This document shows, in pieces, positions 1 to 6,898 of a DNA stretch of 64,000 nucleotides. A program made the position numbers and the translations under genes. Within the stretch, counting starts at the first letter, position 1; every line of letters starts with the position of its first letter. Under the pieces are notes generated by a model. The model saw nothing but the letters and a program-made list of their open reading frames with translations. It searched no databases and was not told the origin of the DNA. Source of the stretch: Pseudomonadales bacterium (GTDB taxonomy: Bacteria > Pseudomonadota > Gammaproteobacteria > Pseudomonadales > Pseudohongiellaceae); contig JAJDYJ010000039.1 of NCBI GenBank assembly GCA_022822865.1, forward strand, positions 1 to 64,000. The letters are read 5' to 3'.

Positions 1-88
1 TGGGCGGTGTGCAGCGGGCGTGTGAGGCATGGATGCCGAACGCGAAGCCTACAGGGATGTATTTACGGCGTCCGCTGCACACCGCCCA
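1..88. repeat. Palindromic intergenic element at left edge
   Basis: Bases 1-17 are the exact reverse complement of bases 72-88, so the segment can fold into a 17-bp stem enclosing about 54 bases. The enclosed part contains GAGGCATGGATGCC and CCTACAGGGATGTATTTACGGC. From memory, such strings recur between genes in gammaproteobacterial genomes, but no second copy is visible in this window. The element may extend left of the window. It could act as a terminator for an upstream gene or be a REP-like element. Confidence 0.6.
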
Positions 89-130
89 CCCGGCGGCGAC
101 GGATCGAAGCCACGGCCACCTCAACGCTTG

Positions 131-163
131 TTATATTGACATATCTTTATACCACGTGATACG
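131..163 (+). promoter_or_regulatory. Possible promoter for the first gene
   Basis: A perfect -35 hexamer TTGACA lies at 136-141, inside the near-palindrome ATATTGACATAT. No strong -10 is seen at the ideal distance; GATACG at 158-163 is the best candidate. A ribosome binding site AGGAG follows at 178-182, 7 bases before the ATG at 190. Confidence 0.3.
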
Positions 164-189
164 GTCGAAGCGAATACAGGAGCGAAATC

Positions 190-1059
190 ATGAGACTGAT
201 CCTGCGACTTTTGGCGTTACAGTTGGTCCCTGTTCTGGCCCAGGCCGCCGAACTCGATCCGGCCACCGCCGAAGGCAATATCGCCATCAACCGCAAGATA
301 CACTGTTCGCTGGAAGACGCCTCGCCCCAGGTTTTTCAATGGTTTGGGCGAGCATACTCCCGCGTACCCGGCGAGCCCGACCGGCACCTGTTCAATCTCG
401 ACGGCATGAACATCCGGCAATGCGTGAGCATCGACGATCCGGAGCGGGGTCCGGGTTACCGCATGGTGTCGCGCGAACTCATGCTCTACCTCGACCCGCA
501 AACCAACGAGGTGCTGCGCAGTTTCGCCAATCCCTGGAGCGGGGCGGACAATGACGTCATTCATGTCGCCAACGATCCGGTCAACGGGCGGCCGACATTC
601 GCCCGCACCGCCGAAGGCGAGGACATTCCCTTCGACTTGCAGGACATCAACGGCAACTGGCTGATGCGCATTGAAGTGCCGCTGTTCTACACCAATCCCA
701 TGGGCGGGGATTATCAGAATTACGTTGGGGGAACGTACCACGCCACGGAAATATTCGATTTCAATGGCGATACCGCGGAACTGCTCGACGCGGACTCCCC
801 GGTGGCGTATCCGGTGGTGTCCTGGGTGCGGCTGGCGCCCTGGCTGCCGTGGATGCGGATGGGCGATCGCGTGGGCATGATGTATTTCAACGCCATGGGC
901 CGCAAGCTGGAAGGCTTCGAACAACTGTCGGCGACCATGCGGGACGAGATCGCCGAGAATTATCCGGAATACGTTGCCCCTCCCGATCTCGACGACACGA
1001 GACCGAACGAAACTTCCTGGACCTTCATGAAGAAGATCATCGACGGGGAAGACCAATGA
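190..1059 (+). CDS. Secreted DUF1838-like protein
   Basis: A 289-residue protein with a cleavable Sec signal peptide (residues 1 to about 19, ending near AQAA). The mature part is hydrophilic and rich in aromatic and acidic residues. It reads like the DUF1838 family, whose biochemical role is unknown. The ATG is preceded by AGGAG at 178-182. Its TGA overlaps the ATG of the next gene (ATGA), so the two are probably translated together. Neighbouring TonB receptors and VOC proteins suggest a periplasmic role in handling an imported compound; this is inference. The family call is from sequence memory only. Confidence 0.75.
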   Translation: MRLILRLLALQLVPVLAQAAELDPATAEGNIAINRKIHCSLEDASPQVFQWFGRAYSRVPGEPDRHLFNLDGMNIRQCVSIDDPERGPGYRMVSRELMLYLDPQTNEVLRSFANPWSGADNDVIHVANDPVNGRPTFARTAEGEDIPFDLQDINGNWLMRIEVPLFYTNPMGGDYQNYVGGTYHATEIFDFNGDTAELLDADSPVAYPVVSWVRLAPWLPWMRMGDRVGMMYFNAMGRKLEGFEQLSATMRDEIAENYPEYVAPPDLDDTRPNETSWTFMKKIIDGEDQ

Positions 1060-1616
1060 GAATGCAACTCGCGGTAATTCTCGCCGCCCTGCTCACGGCA
1101 GGCGCGACGCTGGCCGACACCGTCCCCGATGACGAGCGCGTGCCACTCGACCTGCGCCGCACGACCCTGATAGTGAACGATATCGAGCGCTCGCTGGAAT
1201 TCTACCGCGACGCCCTGGGCATGGCGGTGATTTACGACAACATGATTCTGACCCCGCCGGACGCTACCGTCGAAGACGCAGACATCGCCCGGCGCCTGGT
1301 GTTCCTGCGGGCCAACGACGATTTCATCGGCGTACTTGGCCTGCTGCAGTACTTCCGCCCGGTCCGCGAGACCGTCGACCTCAGCGGAACCGCGTTCATG
1401 GCGGGAACCACTGTGCTGCTGTTCAACGTGGAAGACCTCCCCGGCACATTCTCCCGCGCCACCGCCGTCGAGAACGTCGTCGTCGTCGACGAACCCTCGC
1501 CGGTATCCTTCCCCTCCTACGATGGCAACTCAACCATCGACGTCATGATCAGCACCGTCCAGGATCCGGACGGCTTCACCGTAGAAATCAACCAGTTACT
1601 CAGCGAACTGCGCTAG
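1056..1616 (+). CDS. Secreted VOC (glyoxalase/extradiol dioxygenase-fold) protein
   Basis: A 186-residue protein with a signal peptide (about residues 1-20, ending TLAD), followed by one vicinal-oxygen-chelate domain. The domain opens with TTLIVNDIERSLEFYRDALG and ends with DPDGFTVEINQLL, the usual first and last strands of a VOC half. Export is unusual for VOC proteins, which are mostly cytoplasmic. The start at 1056 overlaps the stop of the DUF1838-like gene by ATGA. The same window has two more VOC genes at 13443 and 13931. The substrate is unknown; metal ligands cannot be assigned with certainty. Confidence 0.8.
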   Translation: MRMQLAVILAALLTAGATLADTVPDDERVPLDLRRTTLIVNDIERSLEFYRDALGMAVIYDNMILTPPDATVEDADIARRLVFLRANDDFIGVLGLLQYFRPVRETVDLSGTAFMAGTTVLLFNVEDLPGTFSRATAVENVVVVDEPSPVSFPSYDGNSTIDVMISTVQDPDGFTVEINQLLSELR

Positions 1617-1643
1617 CTTCCCGCCTTGGGCGGAAAACGGTCT

Positions 1644-2825
1644 TCATTCATTTGCAGGCACGTTTCGCAGCATGAATTGGTCAAATAACGGGACCGTAAA
1701 GGCGGTATCGCCGTGACCCGGGCTCCACAACATTCCTTTGGAAATCAACTGAGCGCGAGTTGGGCCGAGAGCCTGTACCGATCTTTTCAGTACTGTCGCG
1801 ATCTCGCCGGAACGGTGCGGCCCTTCTCCAAGTTCGGCCATTGCTCTCAGATAATTTCTTTCTGTCGGAGTCAATCGGTCAAATCGTACGCGAAAGAAAC
1901 TCTCGTCCAGTTCCGCGATTGCCAGAACGGAGGCGGCCTCGACATGAGATATTGTTATTGGCGAGCTCTCAGCTTCATCCCAGATGTGTTTTCCCCACTC
2001 CTGCAAGAAATAGGGGTAGCACCGGGTTCGTTCCACGACAAGCTCAAGCGCGTCCTCCCGAATCTCGACTCCCTCGGCTTGCGCGGGTTTGGCAATTGCC
2101 AATCTGGCGTCTTTGGCGGTTAACTGATCAATGATCGGGAAGGAAAACAGCCGCTCCGCATAAGATTTAGCGTCGCCCATTCGTCCTCGTAGCTGCGGCA
2201 GGCCGGCTCCAAACAGGATTACAGGCAACTGCCGTTGCGAACATCGGTGCAAAGCCGCAATCAAAGCCGCAAGCTCGTGTTCCGCGACATATTGCATTTC
2301 GTCGACAAAAATTGCCATGCTTGCGCCTTCGGCTTTCGCGGCGTGGCCGACAATCTCAAGAAGGTCAGTCAAGTCGGATTCCAGGTCACCGCAATCCGCC
2401 AAGCCTGATTCAAGCGGAAAGTCGAAGCCAAGCTCAATGTCCTGCAATTTGATTTTGAGTGAATTGGCAAATCCCGCCAGCGCACTGAACGCTCGCCGCG
2501 TCAGATCCTTGGCACGCGCCCGCGAGGAAAGTTTGATCAAGGCGGTTCGCAGTTGCGGAACGAGCTTCGAAGGCAACGAACGGTAATCCACGTGTTCAAT
2601 CCACAAGGTGAGATTTCCGTCCGCCTCGGCGTTTTGCCTGATCCGGTCGAGCAGCACGGTTTTGCCGACGCCGCGAAGCCCGACCATCAGCAAGCTTTTA
2701 CTGGACCGGCCCAGCTTGCATCGCTCCAGGACAATTTGCGCCGTATCAAGCAGGCTTTGCCTGCCGGCAAGTTCCGGCGGCTGCGCGCCCGCACCGGGAG
2801 AATAAGGATTGCGAATCGGATCCAT
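1644..2825 (-). CDS. Stand-alone AAA ATPase with C-terminal winged helix
   Basis: A 393-residue STAND/ORC-like P-loop ATPase. Walker A is GLRGVGKT at residues 49-56, and Walker B with its catalytic acid is MAIFVDEM near residue 170. The last about 70 residues (from LTPTERNYLRAM) look like a winged-helix DNA- or protein-binding domain. The protein begins MDPIRNPYSPGAG, an N-terminus I associate with a widespread family of bacterial ATP-binding proteins of unknown function. It is a single gene: the upstream promoter region is very AT-rich with an inverted repeat at 2840-2882, unlike its GC-rich surroundings, which suggests an acquired and self-contained unit. No nuclease, toxin or transposase partner is adjacent. 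Confidence 0.8.
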   Translation of the reverse strand: MDPIRNPYSPGAGAQPPELAGRQSLLDTAQIVLERCKLGRSSKSLLMVGLRGVGKTVLLDRIRQNAEADGNLTLWIEHVDYRSLPSKLVPQLRTALIKLSSRARAKDLTRRAFSALAGFANSLKIKLQDIELGFDFPLESGLADCGDLESDLTDLLEIVGHAAKAEGASMAIFVDEMQYVAEHELAALIAALHRCSQRQLPVILFGAGLPQLRGRMGDAKSYAERLFSFPIIDQLTAKDARLAIAKPAQAEGVEIREDALELVVERTRCYPYFLQEWGKHIWDEAESSPITISHVEAASVLAIAELDESFFRVRFDRLTPTERNYLRAMAELGEGPHRSGEIATVLKRSVQALGPTRAQLISKGMLWSPGHGDTAFTVPLFDQFMLRNVPANE

Positions 2826-2839
2826 GCCGGGAATATAGC

Positions 2840-2882
2840 AAAGTTAGCGAGTTTATAAAATTTTCATAACTTTCCTAACTTT
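2840..2882 (-). promoter_or_regulatory. AT-rich inverted repeat upstream of the ATPase
   Basis: AAAGTTAG at 2840-2847 is mirrored by CTAACTTT at 2875-2882, with AT-only sequence between. On the minus strand the half-site is also repeated directly (AAAGTTA, then AAAGTTA 10 bases on). It lies 15-57 bases before the ATG at 2825. It is a plausible operator/promoter for this gene; self-regulation through the winged helix is possible but unproven. Confidence 0.5.
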
Positions 2883-2908
2883 GTTATATTTTCCAGACGA
2901 AGCCCTGA

Positions 2909-2960
2909 GTCACCGCGCTTCGCTTGCGCGGAACGACGGCTTGCACACTGTCATTCCGCG
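2909..2960. repeat. Degenerate copy of the GTCATTCTGCG-type repeat
   Basis: The segment holds a hairpin CCGCGC-ttcgctt-GCGCGG at 2913-2931 and GTCATTCCGCG at 2950-2960. These resemble parts of the better copies at 6801-6889 and 17415-17452. The TCA at 2951-2953 inside it supplies the stop codon of the hydrolase on the minus strand. Confidence 0.4.
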
Positions 2961-3799
2961 GGCGGTCGCTGAAGCTTGGCGAGGTCTGCGACCGCGGCGC
3001 TGATGGCCGCGAGGCGCTCGTCCATGCTTGGGCCGCAATGGGCCATGGTGATGTTTGGGGGCAAATCCATGTGGTCGAGGCGGTTGGCGTATTGGCGCAG
3101 CATGCTGGCTTGCCAGCGAATGATGTGGGTGGGTGTGGACACGCCCAACAGGCGGTTGGCGTCTTCGTTGAGGAAGGCGCGGCGATAGGCGTGGGCGTAA
3201 TCGGGGCCGGCGCGGAGTTGATCGACGAGCATTGCCTGCCGCATCTCCAGGGGCGCGGCGCCTGCCGGGGCGATGCGGTGTTCCTCGTCCTGCTCGAACC
3301 AGGGGAACCATTGCCAGGTCGCGTTGACCATCTCCCAGGCCTTTTGCAGATGGGCGCCGTCCTCCCGCGGCGAGAGGTCGGGAAAATAGCGCGCCAGGAT
3401 GTACTCGCGCTCGGCGTCGGTGAAATGGGCCGCATTGTCCAGTACGAGGAATTGTGCGGCCGCGGGCCAGGCGCGGGCGAATTCGATGGCGATCTGGGCG
3501 CCGGTAGAGGAACCGTATACGCCGACGCGCTCGAACCCGAGCGCGGCGATGAACTGCTTGAGCCAGGCTGCGTATCCGCTCAGGTCTTCGCCTGGTGTGG
3601 CAAGAGGGTCCGAGGCGCCGTAGCCCGGCGTGTCGGGAGCGACGGCGTATACGCCCTCCGGCAACGCGGCCATCGTCGGTTCCATCCAGGCCGACGACAA
3701 GGGCGAAGCGTGCAACAAAATCAGCGGTGCGCCACTGCCGCAATGACGATAGTGGGTCTGGCTGCCGTCCGGCAGTTCCACATAAGCGCGTTTGTTCAC
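2951..3799 (-). CDS. Alpha/beta hydrolase
   Basis: A 282-residue cytoplasmic alpha/beta-fold hydrolase. The nucleophile elbow is GSSTG at residues 96-100 (Ser98), and the oxyanion strand LILLHASPLSS lies near residue 30. No signal peptide is visible. The start is GTG at 3799, overlapping the stop of the FAD oxidase (GTGA), so it is the third gene of a coupled operon after the amine oxidase and the FAD-linked oxidase. It may hydrolyse an ester, lactone or C-C bond in the product of those oxidases; that role is inference. The C-terminus (PPAE, then stop) lies in a degenerate repeat, so the last residues may have been altered by repeat insertion. Confidence 0.82.
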   Translation of the reverse strand: MNKRAYVELPDGSQTHYRHCGSGAPLILLHASPLSSAWMEPTMAALPEGVYAVAPDTPGYGASDPLATPGEDLSGYAAWLKQFIAALGFERVGVYGSSTGAQIAIEFARAWPAAAQFLVLDNAAHFTDAEREYILARYFPDLSPREDGAHLQKAWEMVNATWQWFPWFEQDEEHRIAPAGAAPLEMRQAMLVDQLRAGPDYAHAYRRAFLNEDANRLLGVSTPTHIIRWQASMLRQYANRLDHMDLPPNITMAHCGPSMDERLAAISAAVADLAKLQRPPAE

Positions 3800-5364
3800 A
3801 AGCCAAGCGCTCCGGGGTTCATGCGGCGATGGGGGTCGATTTCTTTTTTAAGCGCTTCGACCAGGCGCCAGTTGGCGTCTTGCAATCCTTTCCGGTAGGG
3901 GTAGGACTTGCCGAGTTGCAGGTGCGCGGCGCCCAGTTCGGCAAAGAGTTCGATCAGTGTATCGCGGAGCCCGGCGACTGCGTCCCGCGCCGGAAGGTTT
4001 TCAGGGAAGCCGCGGATCTTGCGCAAATGCGCCGATTCGATGCTGCGGCGGTGGATTTCCTCGAGTGCGTCGGGCCAGAAAAACACCGGCTCAAGCACGG
4101 TGCAGTGGGTGGATATCGTGGCCAGCAGATACCCCACGCCAATTCCGTGTTCGGTCAGCACTTGCTCATGACTCGCAAACATCTCCCGGACCGCGCTCAT
4201 GGCTTCGACGGCCCGGGAGTGGGGGAATATTCCGTGCACCGGTACCCAGCGTTCGCCTTCCGGGCCGATCATGCTGTTGACCGGACCGAAGGGATTGGCG
4301 CGCAGCACCTTGGGAATCGTGCCGGGCAGTTCCCGGCCGCCTTCGCCAGCGGCGATGCGGCGCACCGATTCCAGCCTTTCCGCCGCGCCTTCGCTGGTCC
4401 GGTCCTCAATCATCACATTGAACGACCAGGCGACGTCTTCCATGAAGCCGCGACCGGTCATGGCGATGCGGGCGCCTTCGCTCAGGGCCTTGCTCACGCC
4501 GTCGGCGGCTTTCATCACACCAAGCAGATTCTTGGCGTCCGTGGCCAGGCTCTCCCGGCGCATGCGCTGGGCTTGCAGGAAAGGATCGAAGCCGAAGCAC
4601 TCCATGACCAGGTCCCGGCGCGAGATTTCTGCCATGGTCGAAAGCATGGCGGGGTAGTCGTCGAAGGCGAAAGCGCCGAAGGCGCGCCCTTCGACTTCGG
4701 GCACGAGCCGCAGGGTCGCCCCGGCCTTGACGCCGAGCGCGCCGCAGTCGCCGCAGAACAGTCCGGTCAGGTCAGGACCGTGCTGCCGGAAGAATGGGCC
4801 GGCGTTCTTCAGGCCCGCCGAGCCGGTGTCGAGCACCGCGCCATCGGCGAGCACGACTTTCAGGGACAAGGCCGATTCAGCCGCCGAACCGTGATGGCCC
4901 GAACCCCAGAAAACGCTGTTCTGGGACAGGCTGCCGCCGACCGTGGCATGAATGCCCGACAAGGTGCCCCAGAAGGGCGTGCGCAGGCCGGTTCCCGCCA
5001 GCGCCTCGTGCAATTCGCTCCAGCTCGTTCCCGCCTCGACGGTGACGTGCATGTCTTCGCGATTGATTTCCAGCACCCGATTCATGCCGCGCATGTCGAT
5101 CAGCACCGAATCGGCCTCGGCTGGAACGTAGCCGCCGCTATAGGACATGCCGCCGCCGCGGGCGATGACCGCGCACCCGGCGCCGGCGCTTTCCGCCACG
5201 GCTGCCGTGAGTTGCTCGATATTGACCGGACGCAGCACCAGGCCCGCGGACCTGCCGCGGGTGAAAATGTCCTGGGCGAGGTAATCGCGGGTTTGGGCAT
5301 CCCGGCTCAGGGCTTCATCGCCAAGCAAGGCGCTGAGCCGGCGAATCAGCGTGTCGTCGATCAC
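3796..5364 (-). CDS. FAD-linked oxidase of the vanillyl-alcohol oxidase type
   Basis: A 522-residue flavoprotein of the FAD_binding_4 / PCMH superfamily. The N-terminal FAD domain shows RPVNIEQLTAAV, the glycine-rich ARGGGMSYSGGY near residue 70, and the second loop GTLSGIHATVGGSLSQN near residue 145. The C-terminal substrate domain ends DPHRRMNPGALG, the usual FAD-oxidase terminus. The closest known types are 4-cresol dehydrogenase and vanillyl-alcohol oxidase, which oxidise para-substituted phenols, or glycolate-oxidase-like enzymes. No signal peptide is seen. It overlaps the amine oxidase stop upstream and the hydrolase start downstream by 4 bases each. Substrate unknown; an aromatic substrate would fit the context. 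Confidence 0.85.
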   Translation of the reverse strand: MIDDTLIRRLSALLGDEALSRDAQTRDYLAQDIFTRGRSAGLVLRPVNIEQLTAAVAESAGAGCAVIARGGGMSYSGGYVPAEADSVLIDMRGMNRVLEINREDMHVTVEAGTSWSELHEALAGTGLRTPFWGTLSGIHATVGGSLSQNSVFWGSGHHGSAAESALSLKVVLADGAVLDTGSAGLKNAGPFFRQHGPDLTGLFCGDCGALGVKAGATLRLVPEVEGRAFGAFAFDDYPAMLSTMAEISRRDLVMECFGFDPFLQAQRMRRESLATDAKNLLGVMKAADGVSKALSEGARIAMTGRGFMEDVAWSFNVMIEDRTSEGAAERLESVRRIAAGEGGRELPGTIPKVLRANPFGPVNSMIGPEGERWVPVHGIFPHSRAVEAMSAVREMFASHEQVLTEHGIGVGYLLATISTHCTVLEPVFFWPDALEEIHRRSIESAHLRKIRGFPENLPARDAVAGLRDTLIELFAELGAAHLQLGKSYPYRKGLQDANWRLVEALKKEIDPHRRMNPGALGL

Positions 5365-6794
5365 CCGCCCAGAGCCATCATGACTTCGCTGGCGGCGCGC
5401 TCGCCGGATTCGAAAGCGCCTTCCATGCCGGAAAATTCGGAAGCGGTGTGTTCACCGGCGAAGTGGACGCTACCCACCGGCTGCCGCAGGGCTTCGAAAT
5501 AGCGTCCGATCTGGCCCGGCGCCCAGGCCGGCCAGCTTCCGCCGCTGAACGGGTCAGCGGCCCAGCGCACGAAGTCGTGAAGATGCAAGTTGCCGCGGGC
5601 TGCCGGGTAGCTGCGGAAGATGTCTTCGAGGATGCGCTCGCGGGCTTCGTCTTCGGCCAGGTCGTCATAGCGTTCGCAGTCGGCGCCGTTGACCCAGGCG
5701 GTGATCAGGCTGTTGCCGGTGGCGGCGTCGCGGCGGGCGAACAGGCGGCCGAACTCGGCGTTGGACCAGATCGAGCCAGGGATGCCGCTTGCTTCCCACT
5801 CGTCGCCAGAGGCTTCGAGCCAGGCGATTGACGCCCTGTTCCAGGCCAGGGTTTCGATAGCTTCGCGCTGCCGGGCGGGCAGGGCAGGGCTGAATTCCAC
5901 CCGCCGCAGCGCCGGCACGGGCAGGGTCAGAATCGCCCCGTCGGCTTCGATTTCGAGCCCGCTCGCGCAATGCAGGCGCACGCCGGCGCCAGCGGTTTCG
6001 AGCCGGGTCAGCGTTTCTCCGAGTTGAACCGGATTCGCCAGTCCCGCGGCCATCGCTTCCGGCAGGCGCATGTTGCCGCCTTCGACTTCAAGCAGGGAAG
6101 CGCTTTCGGTGGCGGCGCGCTGAAAACCCGCCACTACCCGGTACAGGCTCAGCAGCGAAGTCGTGGCGAATGTATTGCCGTAGCTGTTGTTGGCGCCGAG
6201 CAGGGCGAGCCCGGCGTCGTCGAGCCCATGCCCGCGGAACCACTCGGCGGCAGAGACATCGTGCCGCGACATCGCATCCGCATGCCAGTCGGAAGTCTGC
6301 CGGAAAGGGGGTTCGCGCAAGAGGAAATTGGTGAGGCGGTCCGGAGTGATCGTCTTCAGTTCTTCGGGGAATGGATTGCGCGGCGACTGCGGCCAGGACT
6401 GCCGGGTTTCAGCGTGGCCGTCAATCAGCAAGGAGACCGGGAAAACGCCTCCCGCTTCATCGGCGACCAAAGCGACTCCGGCCTGCTCGGCCGCGGCCAC
6501 AAGACGCCGGTAGTTTGAGCCGATCTGGCTGCCGCCGGCCTCGGGACGGCCCGGAACGTCGTCGAGGGTCAATACCCGTCCGCCCACACGCTCGCGCCCT
6601 TCAATGAGGATGACTTCAAATCCCGCGTCCTGCAGCAGCAACGCGGCGTGCAGACCCGAAAGCCCCGCGCCGACAACCGCAACCCGGCGCTGCTGGGCAT
6701 TGATCGCCGGCCGCAGGGCCGCGAAAACCGCTGCGGTCGATGCGCCGAAAAGGAAACGTCGCCGCGTGAGTAGAGAGTATTCGCGTTTTCTCAA
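5361..6794 (-). CDS. Tat-exported FAD-dependent amine oxidase
   Basis: A 477-residue flavin monoamine-oxidase family protein. It has a twin-arginine signal (TRRRFLFG, residues 10-17) followed by an alanine-rich hydrophobic stretch. The dinucleotide-binding motif GAGLSG is at 42-47, with EGRERVGGRV about 20 residues on, the standard FAD ADP-binding pattern. The C-terminal FAD strand is HFAGEHTASEFSGMEGAFESG. Tat export means it is folded with FAD before reaching the periplasm. It is the first gene of the operon with the FAD-linked oxidase and hydrolase. The substrate could be an amine or, as in related oxidases, a polyene or phenol. A palindromic repeat fills the space upstream (6801-6889). 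Confidence 0.85.
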   Translation of the reverse strand: MRKREYSLLTRRRFLFGASTAAVFAALRPAINAQQRRVAVVGAGLSGLHAALLLQDAGFEVILIEGRERVGGRVLTLDDVPGRPEAGGSQIGSNYRRLVAAAEQAGVALVADEAGGVFPVSLLIDGHAETRQSWPQSPRNPFPEELKTITPDRLTNFLLREPPFRQTSDWHADAMSRHDVSAAEWFRGHGLDDAGLALLGANNSYGNTFATTSLLSLYRVVAGFQRAATESASLLEVEGGNMRLPEAMAAGLANPVQLGETLTRLETAGAGVRLHCASGLEIEADGAILTLPVPALRRVEFSPALPARQREAIETLAWNRASIAWLEASGDEWEASGIPGSIWSNAEFGRLFARRDAATGNSLITAWVNGADCERYDDLAEDEARERILEDIFRSYPAARGNLHLHDFVRWAADPFSGGSWPAWAPGQIGRYFEALRQPVGSVHFAGEHTASEFSGMEGAFESGERAASEVMMALGG

Positions 6795-6800
6795 TTTGCT

Positions 6801-6889
6801 GTCATCCTGCGCGTAGTCGCGGGATCTCCCTGAAATGGTGCGTAACCAGGGGAGATTCTGCGACTGCGCTTCGCTCCGCGCAGAATGAC
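6801..6889. repeat. Long palindromic GTCATTCTGCG-type repeat
   Basis: GTCATCCTGCGCG at 6801-6813 pairs with CGCGCAGAATGAC at 6877-6889, and TAGTCGCGGGATCTCC with GGAGATTCTGCGACT further in. The whole intergenic space between the receptor stop (6899) and the amine oxidase start (6794) is therefore one imperfect inverted repeat. The same string recurs at 17415-17452. It may act as terminator for the receptor gene and/or leader for the amine oxidase. Confidence 0.7.
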
Positions 6890-6898
6890 GGAGTGGGA

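Noticed and set aside
3595..5502. Long open frame on the plus strand opposite the FAD oxidase
   Set aside because: It is a GC-rich shadow frame: no known motifs, Arg/His/Gln-rich, and it covers a clear flavoprotein on the other strand.
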